Assembly: GCA_017630115.1 (NCBI GenBank)
Contig: JAGBVY010000161.1
Coordinates: forward strand, 1-15,148
DNA length: 15,148 nt
Direction: 5' to 3'
DNA from: Tidjanibacter sp.
GTDB taxonomy: Bacteria > Bacteroidota > Bacteroidia > Bacteroidales > Rikenellaceae
Under the pieces are notes generated by a model. That model had not been told where the DNA came from and searched no databases. It saw nothing but the letters and a program-made list of their open reading frames with translations. The translations under genes and the position numbers were made by a program. This document shows, in pieces, positions 1 through 6,615 of the stretch (position 1 is its first letter; the number at the start of each line of letters is the position of its first letter).

Positions 1-28
1 AACAAATTCAGAGTATAGAAAACCTATT

Positions 29-42
29 CTATTATATAATAG
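29..42. repeat. 14-bp AT-rich palindrome before subunit D gene
   Basis: CTATTATATAATAG is a perfect 14-base palindrome ending 7 bases before the ATG at 50. Its right end overlaps the AGGA at 41-44, the only Shine-Dalgarno-like sequence for this gene. It could be a weak hairpin or an operator, or chance in AT-rich DNA. The function is unknown. Confidence 0.4.
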
Positions 43-49
43 GAATTAG

Positions 50-655
50 ATGGCAATAAAGTTTCAATATAACAAGACTTCGCTCGGCGAACTCGGCAAG
101 CAACTGAAAATGCGCCAGAGGGCACTCCCTACAATCAAAATTAAGGAGTCTGCTCTGAGGGTTGAGGTGTCGGCTGCCAAAGATAAGGCAGAGGGCTATC
201 AGCGTCGCATAGAGGAGCTTATGGCAAGGTATGACTATATGTTGGCCTTGTGGGGCGAGTTCGATAGCGACCTTCTCAGGGTGAAGGATGTGGTGCTGGG
301 AGTCAATAAGATTGCCGGCGTAAAGATTCCTGCCTTAAAGGAGGTTATCTTTGAGGAGCGTCCCTACGACCTCTTCTCCTCGCCTGCGTGGTATGCCGAC
401 GGCGTGGAGGTGCTCAAAGATATTGCTCGTCTGGGTATGGAGTTTGAGGTCTTCCAGAGGCGCACCGAGCTTTTGGACTATGCTCGTAAGAAAACCACCC
501 AGAAGGTAAACCTCTATGAGAAGGTGCAGATTCCGGGCTATGAGGATGCTATTAGGAAGATTAAGCGTTTCCTCGAAGATGAGGAGAATCTTTCTAAGAG
601 TGCCCAGAAGATTGTGAAAACTAAACACGAAAAAAATCCCACCGAAGAGTTATGA
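50..655 (+). CDS. ntpD: V-type ATP synthase subunit D (central stalk)
   Basis: This 201-residue protein is the D subunit of a V/A-type ATPase. D forms the long coiled-coil axle that turns inside the A3B3 head and passes torque to the membrane rotor. The N-terminal stretch at about residues 8-40 (NKTSLGELGKQLKMRQRALP, then KIKESALR) matches the family pattern of a long basic helix. The C-terminal part, about residues 130-190, is again charged and helical. The ATG at 50 has AGGA 5 bases upstream. The stop overlaps the start of the subunit I gene (ATGA at 652-655), which points to translational coupling. The A and B head subunits would be expected just upstream, outside the window. The length is normal for the family. 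The assignment rests on sequence pattern plus the unmistakable neighbours. Confidence 0.93.
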   Translation: MAIKFQYNKTSLGELGKQLKMRQRALPTIKIKESALRVEVSAAKDKAEGYQRRIEELMARYDYMLALWGEFDSDLLRVKDVVLGVNKIAGVKIPALKEVIFEERPYDLFSSPAWYADGVEVLKDIARLGMEFEVFQRRTELLDYARKKTTQKVNLYEKVQIPGYEDAIRKIKRFLEDEENLSKSAQKIVKTKHEKNPTEEL

Positions 656-2475
656 TAGTTAAGATGAACAAATATACCCTTGTGCTCTATCATAAGGCGC
701 AAGCGGAGTTTTTGGAACGATTGCAGAGTCTCGGTGTTGTGGATATCACAACAAGCGGATGGGAACCCAACGAGCACGACAGAGAGGTGCTGAGTGGCAT
801 TGACGCCCACAAGTCGGCTCTGGAAAGTTTGTCTCAGTTGAAGAAGAATCCTCTCTACGCCTCGGGCGAGCCTTTTGCTTCGGGCGAGGAGGCCTATGAG
901 CACTACCAGAGGGCTGCGGCTCACATTGAGAGCCTGACGGCACAGATTGCCAAGACCTCCAAGGAGGCCGAGGAACTGGCTATGTGGGGCGAGTTTGAGC
1001 CTTCAACCATCGAGCGTCTTGAAGCCGAGGGCATTGTGCTCTATTTCTATTCGTGTTATGCAAATGAGTATGCTCAGGGCGTGAAGGTGTGGACCGAGAA
1101 CTACACTGTTGAGCCTATCAAGGAGCATAATGGTACTACCTACTTCGTTGCAGTTGGTCGCAAGGGCGAGCCTGCACCTCAGATTGAGGCTCAGGTGATT
1201 AAGACCCCCACAATCAACGCCGAAGGTAAACGCGCTGAGGTGGCCCAGTTGGAGTCCGAGCTTGCTAAATGGCAGGCTGTTATGGCTCGCTGTGTGGCTT
1301 CCGAGGAACTTATCTCTCAGCACTCCGACGGACTCAAAGACGACTTGCAGTTTAGTCAGGTGAGTCATAGTGGCGAGAGTGAGGCTGAGGGCAAACTGAT
1401 TGTGTTGCAGGGTTGGGCTCCCGAGGAGAACAGTGTGGAGGTTGATAGCTTCCTCGATGGCGAGATGGATGTACTCTACTTGAAGGAGCGCCCCACTATG
1501 GAGGACGACACCCCTGTGAAACTCCGCAACGGTTGGTTTGCAAAGCCCTTTGAGTTTATTGGCGACTTCTACGCAGTGCCTAAGTATGGCACTATGGACC
1601 TGACGAAGTATTTTGCACCCTTCTATATGCTCTTCTTCGGCTTCTGTATTGGCGATGCGGGCTATGGTGCAACATTCTTCCTTATAGGTCTTGTTATGTA
1701 CTTGAAGAAGATGAAGGGTATGGGGCTTATCTCGCAGCTGGTAATGTGGTTGGGTGCTGCCTCGGTGCTCTTTGGTCTTTGTGTGGGCAACGTCTATGGT
1801 GTGTCGCTCAGAGAGTTGGGTGTGCCCGAGTGGTACAACAACGCCCTTACGACCATCAACGACCAACTCTTCTACATTGCACTCGGTTGCGGTATTGTGC
1901 AGATTATCTTTGCGCTGACGCTCAATGTCATCAACACCACCATTGCCTACGGATTTAAGTATTCGTTTGGCACGTTGGGTTGGCTGATTATATTGGTCGA
2001 TTGTTTGTTGGCATTTGTGCTGCCTATGGTTGGTGTTGCGGGATTTTCGTTCTCGTCGCCCATCTTCTTGGGTGTGCTGATTGTAGGCGCAGTGCTGATG
2101 TTGCTGCTCAACAATCCCAATCGCAACCCTCTGGTCAATTTTGGCTCGGGCTTGTGGGACACCTACAATAACCTTACGGGTCTGCTGGGCGATGTGCTGA
2201 GCTATGTGCGTCTGTTTGCAATCAGCCTTTCGGGCGGTGCTTTGGCTGTGGTGTTCAACGACTTGGCAGGTAGCCTTGCTCCCGACACCCCCGGCCTACG
2301 CCAGTTGGTTATGTTCCTTATTTTGGCCTTCGGTCACGGCATCAACATCTTTATGTCGGCCATCGGTGCTTTTGTTCACCCAATGCGTCTTACGTTCATT
2401 GAGTTCTATAAGAATGCCGGCTTTGAGGCTGCAACAAGGATTTATACCCCTTTCAGGAAACAAAAAACAAATTAA
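652..2475 (+). CDS. ntpI: V-type ATP synthase subunit I (membrane stator, a-type)
   Basis: This 607-residue protein is the I (a-type) subunit, which forms the ion half-channels next to the proteolipid ring. The first 310 or so residues are soluble and partly coiled-coil, forming the peripheral arm. The rest is a series of membrane helices. Diagnostic motifs are GDAGYG at 334-339 and SYVRLFAISLSGGAL near the end. The Arg in SYVRLF is residue 520 and corresponds to the essential channel arginine of the family. The C-terminal FGHGINIFMSAIGAFVHPMR is also typical. The ATG at 652 overlaps the previous stop. A second Met at 664 is possible, but the MIVKMNKY form agrees with related proteins as I remember them. 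The next gene, K, starts 38 bases downstream across an AT-rich gap. Confidence 0.96.
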   Translation: MIVKMNKYTLVLYHKAQAEFLERLQSLGVVDITTSGWEPNEHDREVLSGIDAHKSALESLSQLKKNPLYASGEPFASGEEAYEHYQRAAAHIESLTAQIAKTSKEAEELAMWGEFEPSTIERLEAEGIVLYFYSCYANEYAQGVKVWTENYTVEPIKEHNGTTYFVAVGRKGEPAPQIEAQVIKTPTINAEGKRAEVAQLESELAKWQAVMARCVASEELISQHSDGLKDDLQFSQVSHSGESEAEGKLIVLQGWAPEENSVEVDSFLDGEMDVLYLKERPTMEDDTPVKLRNGWFAKPFEFIGDFYAVPKYGTMDLTKYFAPFYMLFFGFCIGDAGYGATFFLIGLVMYLKKMKGMGLISQLVMWLGAASVLFGLCVGNVYGVSLRELGVPEWYNNALTTINDQLFYIALGCGIVQIIFALTLNVINTTIAYGFKYSFGTLGWLIILVDCLLAFVLPMVGVAGFSFSSPIFLGVLIVGAVLMLLLNNPNRNPLVNFGSGLWDTYNNLTGLLGDVLSYVRLFAISLSGGALAVVFNDLAGSLAPDTPGLRQLVMFLILAFGHGINIFMSAIGAFVHPMRLTFIEFYKNAGFEAATRIYTPFRKQKTN

Positions 2476-2513
2476 CAAATAATTATTAAAAAAATTAAAA
2501 ACTAATTAAAGCT

Positions 2514-2975
2514 ATGAACATTATTATTGCTTACATCGGTGTTGTATTTATGGTAGCACTTTCGGGTATTGGTAGTGCTTACGGAACCTCTATTGCAGCC
2601 AACGCTACTATTGGTGCAATGAAAAAACGTATGAACTCGTTTGGTCAGTCGATGATTCTTTCGGCTCTGCCCGCAACTCAGGGTCTTTATGGTTTTGCTG
2701 CCTTCTTCTTCGTGCAGAACTACCTGACCGACGGCATTAGCCTTATGCAGGCTGCTGCTATCTTGGGTCTTGGTTTGGCCGTAGGTTTCGTATGTCTTTT
2801 GTCGGCTATCCGTCAGGGTCAGATTTGTGCCAACGGTATTGCTGCTATTGGTGGTGGCTACGACGTTATGGGTAAGACCCTGCTGTTGGCCGTATTCCCC
2901 GAGCTCTATGCAATTATCACCGTTGCAGTTACCTTCCTTGTAACTGGTCTTATGGGTGAGCCTGTTGTATTGTAA
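2514..2975 (+). CDS. ntpK: V-type ATP synthase subunit K (proteolipid ring)
   Basis: This 153-residue, four-helix proteolipid forms the rotating membrane ring of the V-type ATPase. It is a duplicated c-type subunit. The first hairpin (residues about 5-72) carries LPATQGLYGF at 52-61, and the second (about 79-146) carries RQGQ at 100-103 and PELYA at 129-133. Glu130 is the single ion-binding carboxylate, as the first hairpin has none. Leu52, Thr55, Gln56, Gln101 and Glu130 line up with the Na+ ligands L61, T64, Q65, Q110 and E139 of Enterococcus hirae NtpK at a constant offset of nine, as I recall that protein. No Shine-Dalgarno is visible; the leader is A/T-rich. This is the last gene of the operon, with a terminator 27 bases after the stop. 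Confidence 0.96.
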   Translation: MNIIIAYIGVVFMVALSGIGSAYGTSIAANATIGAMKKRMNSFGQSMILSALPATQGLYGFAAFFFVQNYLTDGISLMQAAAILGLGLAVGFVCLLSAIRQGQICANGIAAIGGGYDVMGKTLLLAVFPELYAIITVAVTFLVTGLMGEPVVL

Positions 2976-3002
2976 TTGCTGAAAGGCACTTACGCCAGAT
3001 TC

Positions 3003-3037
3003 AAAACCCCGCTCTGCAAGTGGCAGAGCGGGGTTTT
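3003..3037 (+). terminator. Intrinsic terminator of the V-ATPase operon
   Basis: A perfect 15-base inverted repeat (AAAACCCCGCTCTGC at 3003-3017, and its complement at 3023-3037) has a 5-base loop and ends in TTTT. It lies just after the subunit K stop and ends the ATPase transcript. Confidence 0.9.
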
Positions 3038-3156
3038 GTCTGTGTTGAGCCGCCCCCAAGAACGCAAAAAGAGAAAAAAATCACCCTCCGTGCAACGTTT
3101 TGCCCCCTTTGTGCATCTAATAAGAAAGCGAAAGTCTAATTTAACCTAAAACACCT

Positions 3157-4068
3157 ATGAAACACCTTCCTAAACTCCTACTACTTAGCATTGTTGCTTT
3201 GGTGTGCCATTCGCTTTCGGCCACAGGGCAAACTGTTGAGAGCAACGTAAGTGCCGTTGAGCAGAACGAGCAAACTCTGCAAGAGTCCACAACAATACCT
3301 TCGGCCTTGCCTGAGGTTGCCCTCTCGTTTGAGGCTCAGCGCCGAGTACGTCGGGGGCAAGCGTTTGTCGATGTTGGCCGAACACTTATGGTTAGTGGCT
3401 TGGGTGTGACCCTCTCCTCCACAGCCTTCTACTTTATAGCCTCGGCGGTGTTTATGGAACAAGCCGACCCCGAGCATCCAGAGATGCCGGTGTTCCCCAT
3501 TTTCTCCTTGTTAGGTTGCGCTGCGGGAGCTACAATGGCTCTCGTGGGACTCCCCATTTGGCAGATTGGCAAAGATGTGGTACTCTCCAATGGCGGTTCG
3601 GTTTTGAGTCTTGGCGACCAGCTCCCTGCCGGCCCTGCTTTGATTCTCGATGCGGGTGTGGGTATTCCCCCTATAATTACGACCGATGTGCGCTATGGCT
3701 ACAACTTCAACCCCAACCTCTTTGTAGGTGGTGGCATTGGTATGAAGTTTTGGGCAATGCACTCTTTGTATGAGGATAATGGTGCGTTGGCCTCGCTTCC
3801 CATCTATGGCGAGTTGCGTTATACGCTGGGTCAGAAACGTATTGCTCCCTACGTTGCAGCCTCGGCTGGCTACGACTTGGTTATGGCTGCCCCCACGTTG
3901 GGATTGGACTTTGGTACACGATTCCGCTCGCTCCATAGTAAGACCAATGCCTATGGCGAGGAGGTTGAGCGCGACCACTCGTGGTGGTTCTCATTTAAGT
4001 CACAGTACTACTATCTCTCCAAAGACGACGGAATAGTGCTTTCGCTTGGTATTGGTCGCTCGTTTTAG
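3157..4068 (+). CDS. Secreted protein with hydrophobic hairpin and predicted outer-membrane barrel
   Basis: I do not recognise a named function for this 303-residue protein. Residues 1-25 look like a signal peptide (basic start, LLLLSIVALV core, cleavage near ATG-Q). Residues 30-56 are a polar linker. Two hydrophobic stretches follow, about 76-100 (TLMVSGLGVTL) and 113-137 (ending GLPIWQIG). From about 158 the chain alternates polar and hydrophobic residues with many Gly and aromatic residues, and it ends in LGIGRSF. A terminal Phe is typical of beta-barrel outer-membrane proteins. I infer a small barrel of about six to eight strands anchored by, or packed against, a hydrophobic hairpin. Strong terminators lie on both sides, so it is probably a single-gene unit. 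I found no clear -7 box in the 120 bases after the upstream terminator. A lipoprotein is unlikely: Cys17 is preceded by Val, not a lipobox. Confidence 0.8.
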   Translation: MKHLPKLLLLSIVALVCHSLSATGQTVESNVSAVEQNEQTLQESTTIPSALPEVALSFEAQRRVRRGQAFVDVGRTLMVSGLGVTLSSTAFYFIASAVFMEQADPEHPEMPVFPIFSLLGCAAGATMALVGLPIWQIGKDVVLSNGGSVLSLGDQLPAGPALILDAGVGIPPIITTDVRYGYNFNPNLFVGGGIGMKFWAMHSLYEDNGALASLPIYGELRYTLGQKRIAPYVAASAGYDLVMAAPTLGLDFGTRFRSLHSKTNAYGEEVERDHSWWFSFKSQYYYLSKDDGIVLSLGIGRSF

Positions 4069-4090
4069 TAGGGTAGGGCGATTGAATCAC

Positions 4091-4130
4091 AAAAGACCCA
4101 CGCTTGCCAATGCAAGCGTGGGTCTTTTTT
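4091..4130. terminator. Bidirectional terminator between convergent genes
   Basis: A perfect 17-base inverted repeat (4091-4107 and 4112-4128, core GACCCACGCTTGC) with a CAAT loop is bounded by AAAA on the left and six T on the right. It can stop the barrel gene on the + strand and glsA on the - strand. Confidence 0.92.
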
Positions 4131-4163
4131 CAATATATGCCTCGACTTTATAGTAGGGGCGGA

Positions 4164-5078
4164 TTAGAAAATCGACTCTTTGGTGCGTGAGGTGAGCAGT
4201 TCGAGCGCCTTCATACCCATAACGGAGTTGCCCTTGGGGTTGAGGCGTGGCGACCACACAGCCACCGAGTACTGCAATGGGTAGATGGCCACAATGCCGC
4301 CACCTACGCCACTCTTGCCGGGCAGACCAACAAGGTAGGAGAACTCGCCGGCCTCGTTGTAGAAACCACAGGTCTGCATAATGGCATTGATGCGCTTGAC
4401 CTGCGAGGCAGTGAGCTGGATGCCGGCGTAGTCGAATTTGCGACGGTGGTTGGCAAAGGCCAAGAAGGCCACCGACAACTCGCGGCAACTCATCTCCACC
4501 GAACACATCAGGAAGTAGAAGTGCAAGACCTCCTCGATGTCGTTGTCGATGGTGCCGTGATACTTCAACAGATTGGCTATGGCTGCATTCAGATAGCCTT
4601 TCTCGCGCTCGGAGGCGGCCACAGTGCGGTTGTAGTCTATGGTGGGGCTTCCTGCAACGGCACGCACAAAACTCAGAAAATCCTCTTCGGGATTGTTAAG
4701 TTCGGTGAGCAGTATGTCGGCCATAACAATGGCGCCCGAGTTGATGAAGGGATTGCTTGGGATACCCCTCTCTACTTCGAGCCTAATGAGTGAGTTGAAG
4801 GCCGAGCCCGAGGGTTCTTTGCCCACTTTCTCCCATAGTTTCTCTCCCCTTATGGAGTGGCACATAGCCAGCGAAAAGACCTTCGATATACTCTGTATGG
4901 AGAATCGGGTGTCGGCTTGTTCGATGGCAGCTGTCTCGCCATAGATGGTGTGCATACACATACCAAACTGGTCGGGATCGACCTTAGCCAATTCGGGGAT
5001 GTAGTCGGCCTGCTTGCCCTCCTTAGCGTAGGGCAAAATCTCTTTGTAAATATCCTCAATTATCTGCTGGTAATCCAT
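4164..5078 (-). CDS. glsA: Glutaminase A
   Basis: This 304-residue protein is a serine-dependent bacterial glutaminase. It hydrolyses L-glutamine to glutamate and ammonia in the cytoplasm. The catalytic Ser-x-x-Lys motif of this beta-lactamase-like fold is SISK, with Ser63 and Lys66 inside FSIQSISKVF at 59-68. Other family signatures are NPFINSGAI near residue 117 and LPGKSGVGGGIVA near the C terminus. The length is normal for the family. In many gut bacteria glutaminase A supplies glutamate and ammonia for acid resistance, often beside gadB/gadC. No such partner is present here. The gene appears monocistronic, with its own -7 box 30 bases before the ATG and a shared terminator downstream. 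Confidence 0.97.
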   Translation of the reverse strand: MDYQQIIEDIYKEILPYAKEGKQADYIPELAKVDPDQFGMCMHTIYGETAAIEQADTRFSIQSISKVFSLAMCHSIRGEKLWEKVGKEPSGSAFNSLIRLEVERGIPSNPFINSGAIVMADILLTELNNPEEDFLSFVRAVAGSPTIDYNRTVAASEREKGYLNAAIANLLKYHGTIDNDIEEVLHFYFLMCSVEMSCRELSVAFLAFANHRRKFDYAGIQLTASQVKRINAIMQTCGFYNEAGEFSYLVGLPGKSGVGGGIVAIYPLQYSVAVWSPRLNPKGNSVMGMKALELLTSRTKESIF

Positions 5079-5107
5079 AGCATTAGTTCTTGTGTAGAAA
5101 TATCCTA

Positions 5108-5115
5108 CAAAAGTA
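5108..5115 (-). promoter_or_regulatory. Promoter -7 box for glsA
   Basis: On the minus strand this reads TACTTTTG, a full match to the Bacteroidetes -7 consensus TAnnTTTG. It lies 29 bases before the glsA start codon. No clear -33 TTTG is present at the usual spacing. Confidence 0.65.
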
Positions 5116-5172
5116 GTATAATTATTGTATAAGTCGCTCTCTTTTCGATTCTTTTTAATGAGTTACGGAGGA

Positions 5173-5196
5173 CAAAAAAGCAGCCCGTAGGCTGCT
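5173..5196 (-). terminator. Terminator of the DUF2795 gene
   Basis: A 7-base stem (AGCAGCC at 5179-5185, GGCTGCT at 5190-5196) with a 4-base loop is followed on the minus strand by six T. It lies about 40 bases after the DUF2795 stop and insulates glsA from that gene. Confidence 0.85.
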
Positions 5197-5236
5197 GTGT
5201 CAAAGTTTAAGTGCTTGGTAAGAGTCACTTTCTCTG

Positions 5237-5458
5237 TTAGTACTCATCCTCGTTAAAGAGGAAGTCCTCTTTGCTGGGGTAGTCGGGCCATACGTCCTCA
5301 ATGCTCTCGTAAACGTCACCCTCGTCCTCAATCTCTTCGAGGTTCTCGATTACCTCCATAGGCAGACCGCTACGCACTGCATAGTCGATAAGCTCCTCTT
5401 TGGTTGCAGGCCAAGGTGCATCTTCAAGTTTCGATGCCAATTCAAGTGTCCAATACAT
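5237..5458 (-). CDS. Small acidic DUF2795 family protein
   Basis: This 73-residue cytoplasmic protein is very acidic, with 23 Asp/Glu against 4 Lys/Arg. It begins MYWTLELASKLEDAPWPATK and contains EELIDYAVRSGLPMEVIENL, a pattern I associate with the DUF2795 family of short Bacteroidetes proteins. The first two thirds are likely helical. The C terminus carries aromatic residues among acidic ones (VWPDYPSKEDFLFNEDEY). No catalytic motif or signal peptide is visible and the function is unknown. Its own promoter (5509-5539) and terminator (5173-5196) make it a clean single-gene unit, which suggests independent and perhaps strong expression. The ATG at 5458 leaves an untranslated leader of roughly 45 bases. 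Confidence 0.9.
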   Translation of the reverse strand: MYWTLELASKLEDAPWPATKEELIDYAVRSGLPMEVIENLEEIEDEGDVYESIEDVWPDYPSKEDFLFNEDEY

Positions 5459-5508
5459 AAGACTTTGATTTTTAAGCTGTTATGTTAATCTTTGTTAATT
5501 TCGGTCTG

Positions 5509-5539
5509 CAAAAGTATAAAAAAAAACTAACAATGCAAT
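5509..5539 (-). promoter_or_regulatory. Promoter for the DUF2795 gene
   Basis: On the minus strand the -7 box is TACTTTTG (5509-5516), identical to that of glsA. ATTG at 5536-5539 matches three of four bases of the -33 TTTG, with a 19-base spacer. The start codon is 50 bases downstream of the -7 box. Confidence 0.65.
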
Positions 5540-5548
5540 ACTTTTTCT

Positions 5549-6097
5549 CTATTGCCACAATTTTTCCTCCACCCCAAGCTCCACAGCGCTCCAACGCGAG
5601 AGGGTGTAGAGTAGGTCTGAAAGGCGGTTGATGTAGCTCAAAAGTGCCTCGCTTGTGGGGTGCAGTTGTGCCGACGAGAGTATTCTGCGCTCGGCCCTGC
5701 GGCACACCGTGCGGCAGACGTGGCATTGCGACACAACGCGGTGTCCGCCCGGTATGGTAAAGCCTTTCAGTGGTGGGAGCGAGGCTGTGAATCCATCAAT
5801 CCACCTCTCCACCTCCTCGGCAGCCTCTGGCTCAATGCGTCCAATAGGGCCGTCGTAGCTATCCGAGAGAGCCAATTCGGCCTCAATGGTCATCAACTTT
5901 ACTGCCACACTATCCAACACCTCCACCATTTTGTCAAGGCCGCTCTCCGAGGCGAAGTCGCCAAGCAGGGCAATGTGTGCGCCAAGCTCATCTACACAGC
6001 CGTAGGCCTCCACTCTGGGGTCGGTTTTAGCTACTCGCTCGCCTCCGATGAGTGAGGTTGTACCCTTGTCGCCGCTGCGTGTATAAATGCGTGCCAT
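5549..6097 (-). CDS. pduO: PduO-type corrinoid adenosyltransferase
   Basis: This 182-residue enzyme transfers the adenosyl group of ATP to cob(I)alamin or its precursor, making the adenosylcobalamin cofactor. The PduO-type signatures appear in order: TRSGDKGTT at 6-14 (phosphate loop), RVEAYG at 28-33, DEL at 36-38, FTIPGG at 113-118, RRAER at 133-137 and YINRLSD at 155-161. Asp36, Phe113, Arg129, Arg133 and Asn157 fit the key residues D35, F112, R128, R132 and N156 of the Lactobacillus reuteri enzyme at an offset of one, from memory. One oddity is that the usual Asn of DELN is Gly39 here. The gene lies 15 bases after the methyltransferase-like gene and is probably the last gene of the flavoprotein operon. 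No terminator is evident before the DUF2795 promoter. Confidence 0.93.
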   Translation of the reverse strand: MARIYTRSGDKGTTSLIGGERVAKTDPRVEAYGCVDELGAHIALLGDFASESGLDKMVEVLDSVAVKLMTIEAELALSDSYDGPIGRIEPEAAEEVERWIDGFTASLPPLKGFTIPGGHRVVSQCHVCRTVCRRAERRILSSAQLHPTSEALLSYINRLSDLLYTLSRWSAVELGVEEKLWQ

Positions 6098-6112
6098 AAT
6101 TAACTATTTAGT

Positions 6113-6580
6113 TTATATAACTATATGTTGTTTGCTTACTCCTTGTTGGTTGAAAAAGAGTTTCATCGTCGGTTTCGATGCGCTTAGGCAGTTATGGCCG
6201 ATAGTGAGTCCTTTGCAAATTGCGCGCCTCTTTTGGTCGCCGAGCCGATGAATCACACACACTGCGCCACTTCTCGTGCGGAGCCCATCTACCATTGCTT
6301 CAATCATCTGCAACTGACACTCCGGGGTGGCAATACTAAGCCCTTCGTTGTTGCCATTAGGCTCGTCTATGCTCCAACTGGTGTAGCCCAACGTGGTGAG
6401 TAGGTTTTGCGCTCTTGTAGCCGCTCGTCTGCCCACACCTTTGGCCCGTAGTGCCTCGTATAGAGCCTTCTCTTTGCTCCTTACCCTAAGTGGCATCATA
6501 GCCTCGCGCACAATCCGATAGAGGAAGGGGGAGTGGATGCCGTAGCCACGACTATGGCGCAGATGTTCTTCGAGCCACAT
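6113..6580 (-). CDS. Short protein resembling a reduced class I methyltransferase
   Basis: This 155-residue protein has no named function that I recognise. Its N terminus (RGYGIHSPFLYRIVRE at 11-26) resembles the opening of Bacteroidetes class I SAM-dependent methyltransferases of about 220-260 residues. Its C terminus also fits their ends: VCVIHRLGDQKRRA (107-120) resembles the strand plus DDIHW region, and LFFNQQGVSKQHIVI (141-155) resembles the closing FF..KQH strand. In between there is no glycine-rich E-x-G-x-G SAM motif, and the acidic pair before IH is missing. I infer a shortened, probably catalytically dead relative that may still bind a partner. The frame is open throughout with no sign of a frameshift. 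It sits in an operon, 35 bases after the flavoprotein gene and 15 bases before pduO. Confidence 0.7.
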   Translation of the reverse strand: MWLEEHLRHSRGYGIHSPFLYRIVREAMMPLRVRSKEKALYEALRAKGVGRRAATRAQNLLTTLGYTSWSIDEPNGNNEGLSIATPECQLQMIEAMVDGLRTRSGAVCVIHRLGDQKRRAICKGLTIGHNCLSASKPTMKLFFNQQGVSKQHIVI

Positions 6581-6615
6581 AGGATGTGTCGTTTTGGGTG
6601 GGGGAGTAAGAATCC

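Noticed and set aside
1003..1866. Open frame of 287 codons antisense to subunit I
   Set aside because: It lies wholly inside a well-supported gene, with His-rich, low-plausibility composition and no start signals.
3098..3144. Possible promoter for the hairpin-plus-barrel gene (TTTG near 3108, TAATTTAA at 3137)
   Set aside because: The -7-like box matches only 6 of 8 positions and the spacer of 25 is too long, so the support is too weak.
3157..3231. Possible lipoprotein signal at Cys17 of the hairpin-plus-barrel protein
   Set aside because: The residue before Cys is Val, not Gly/Ala/Ser, and a better signal peptidase I site follows near residue 24.
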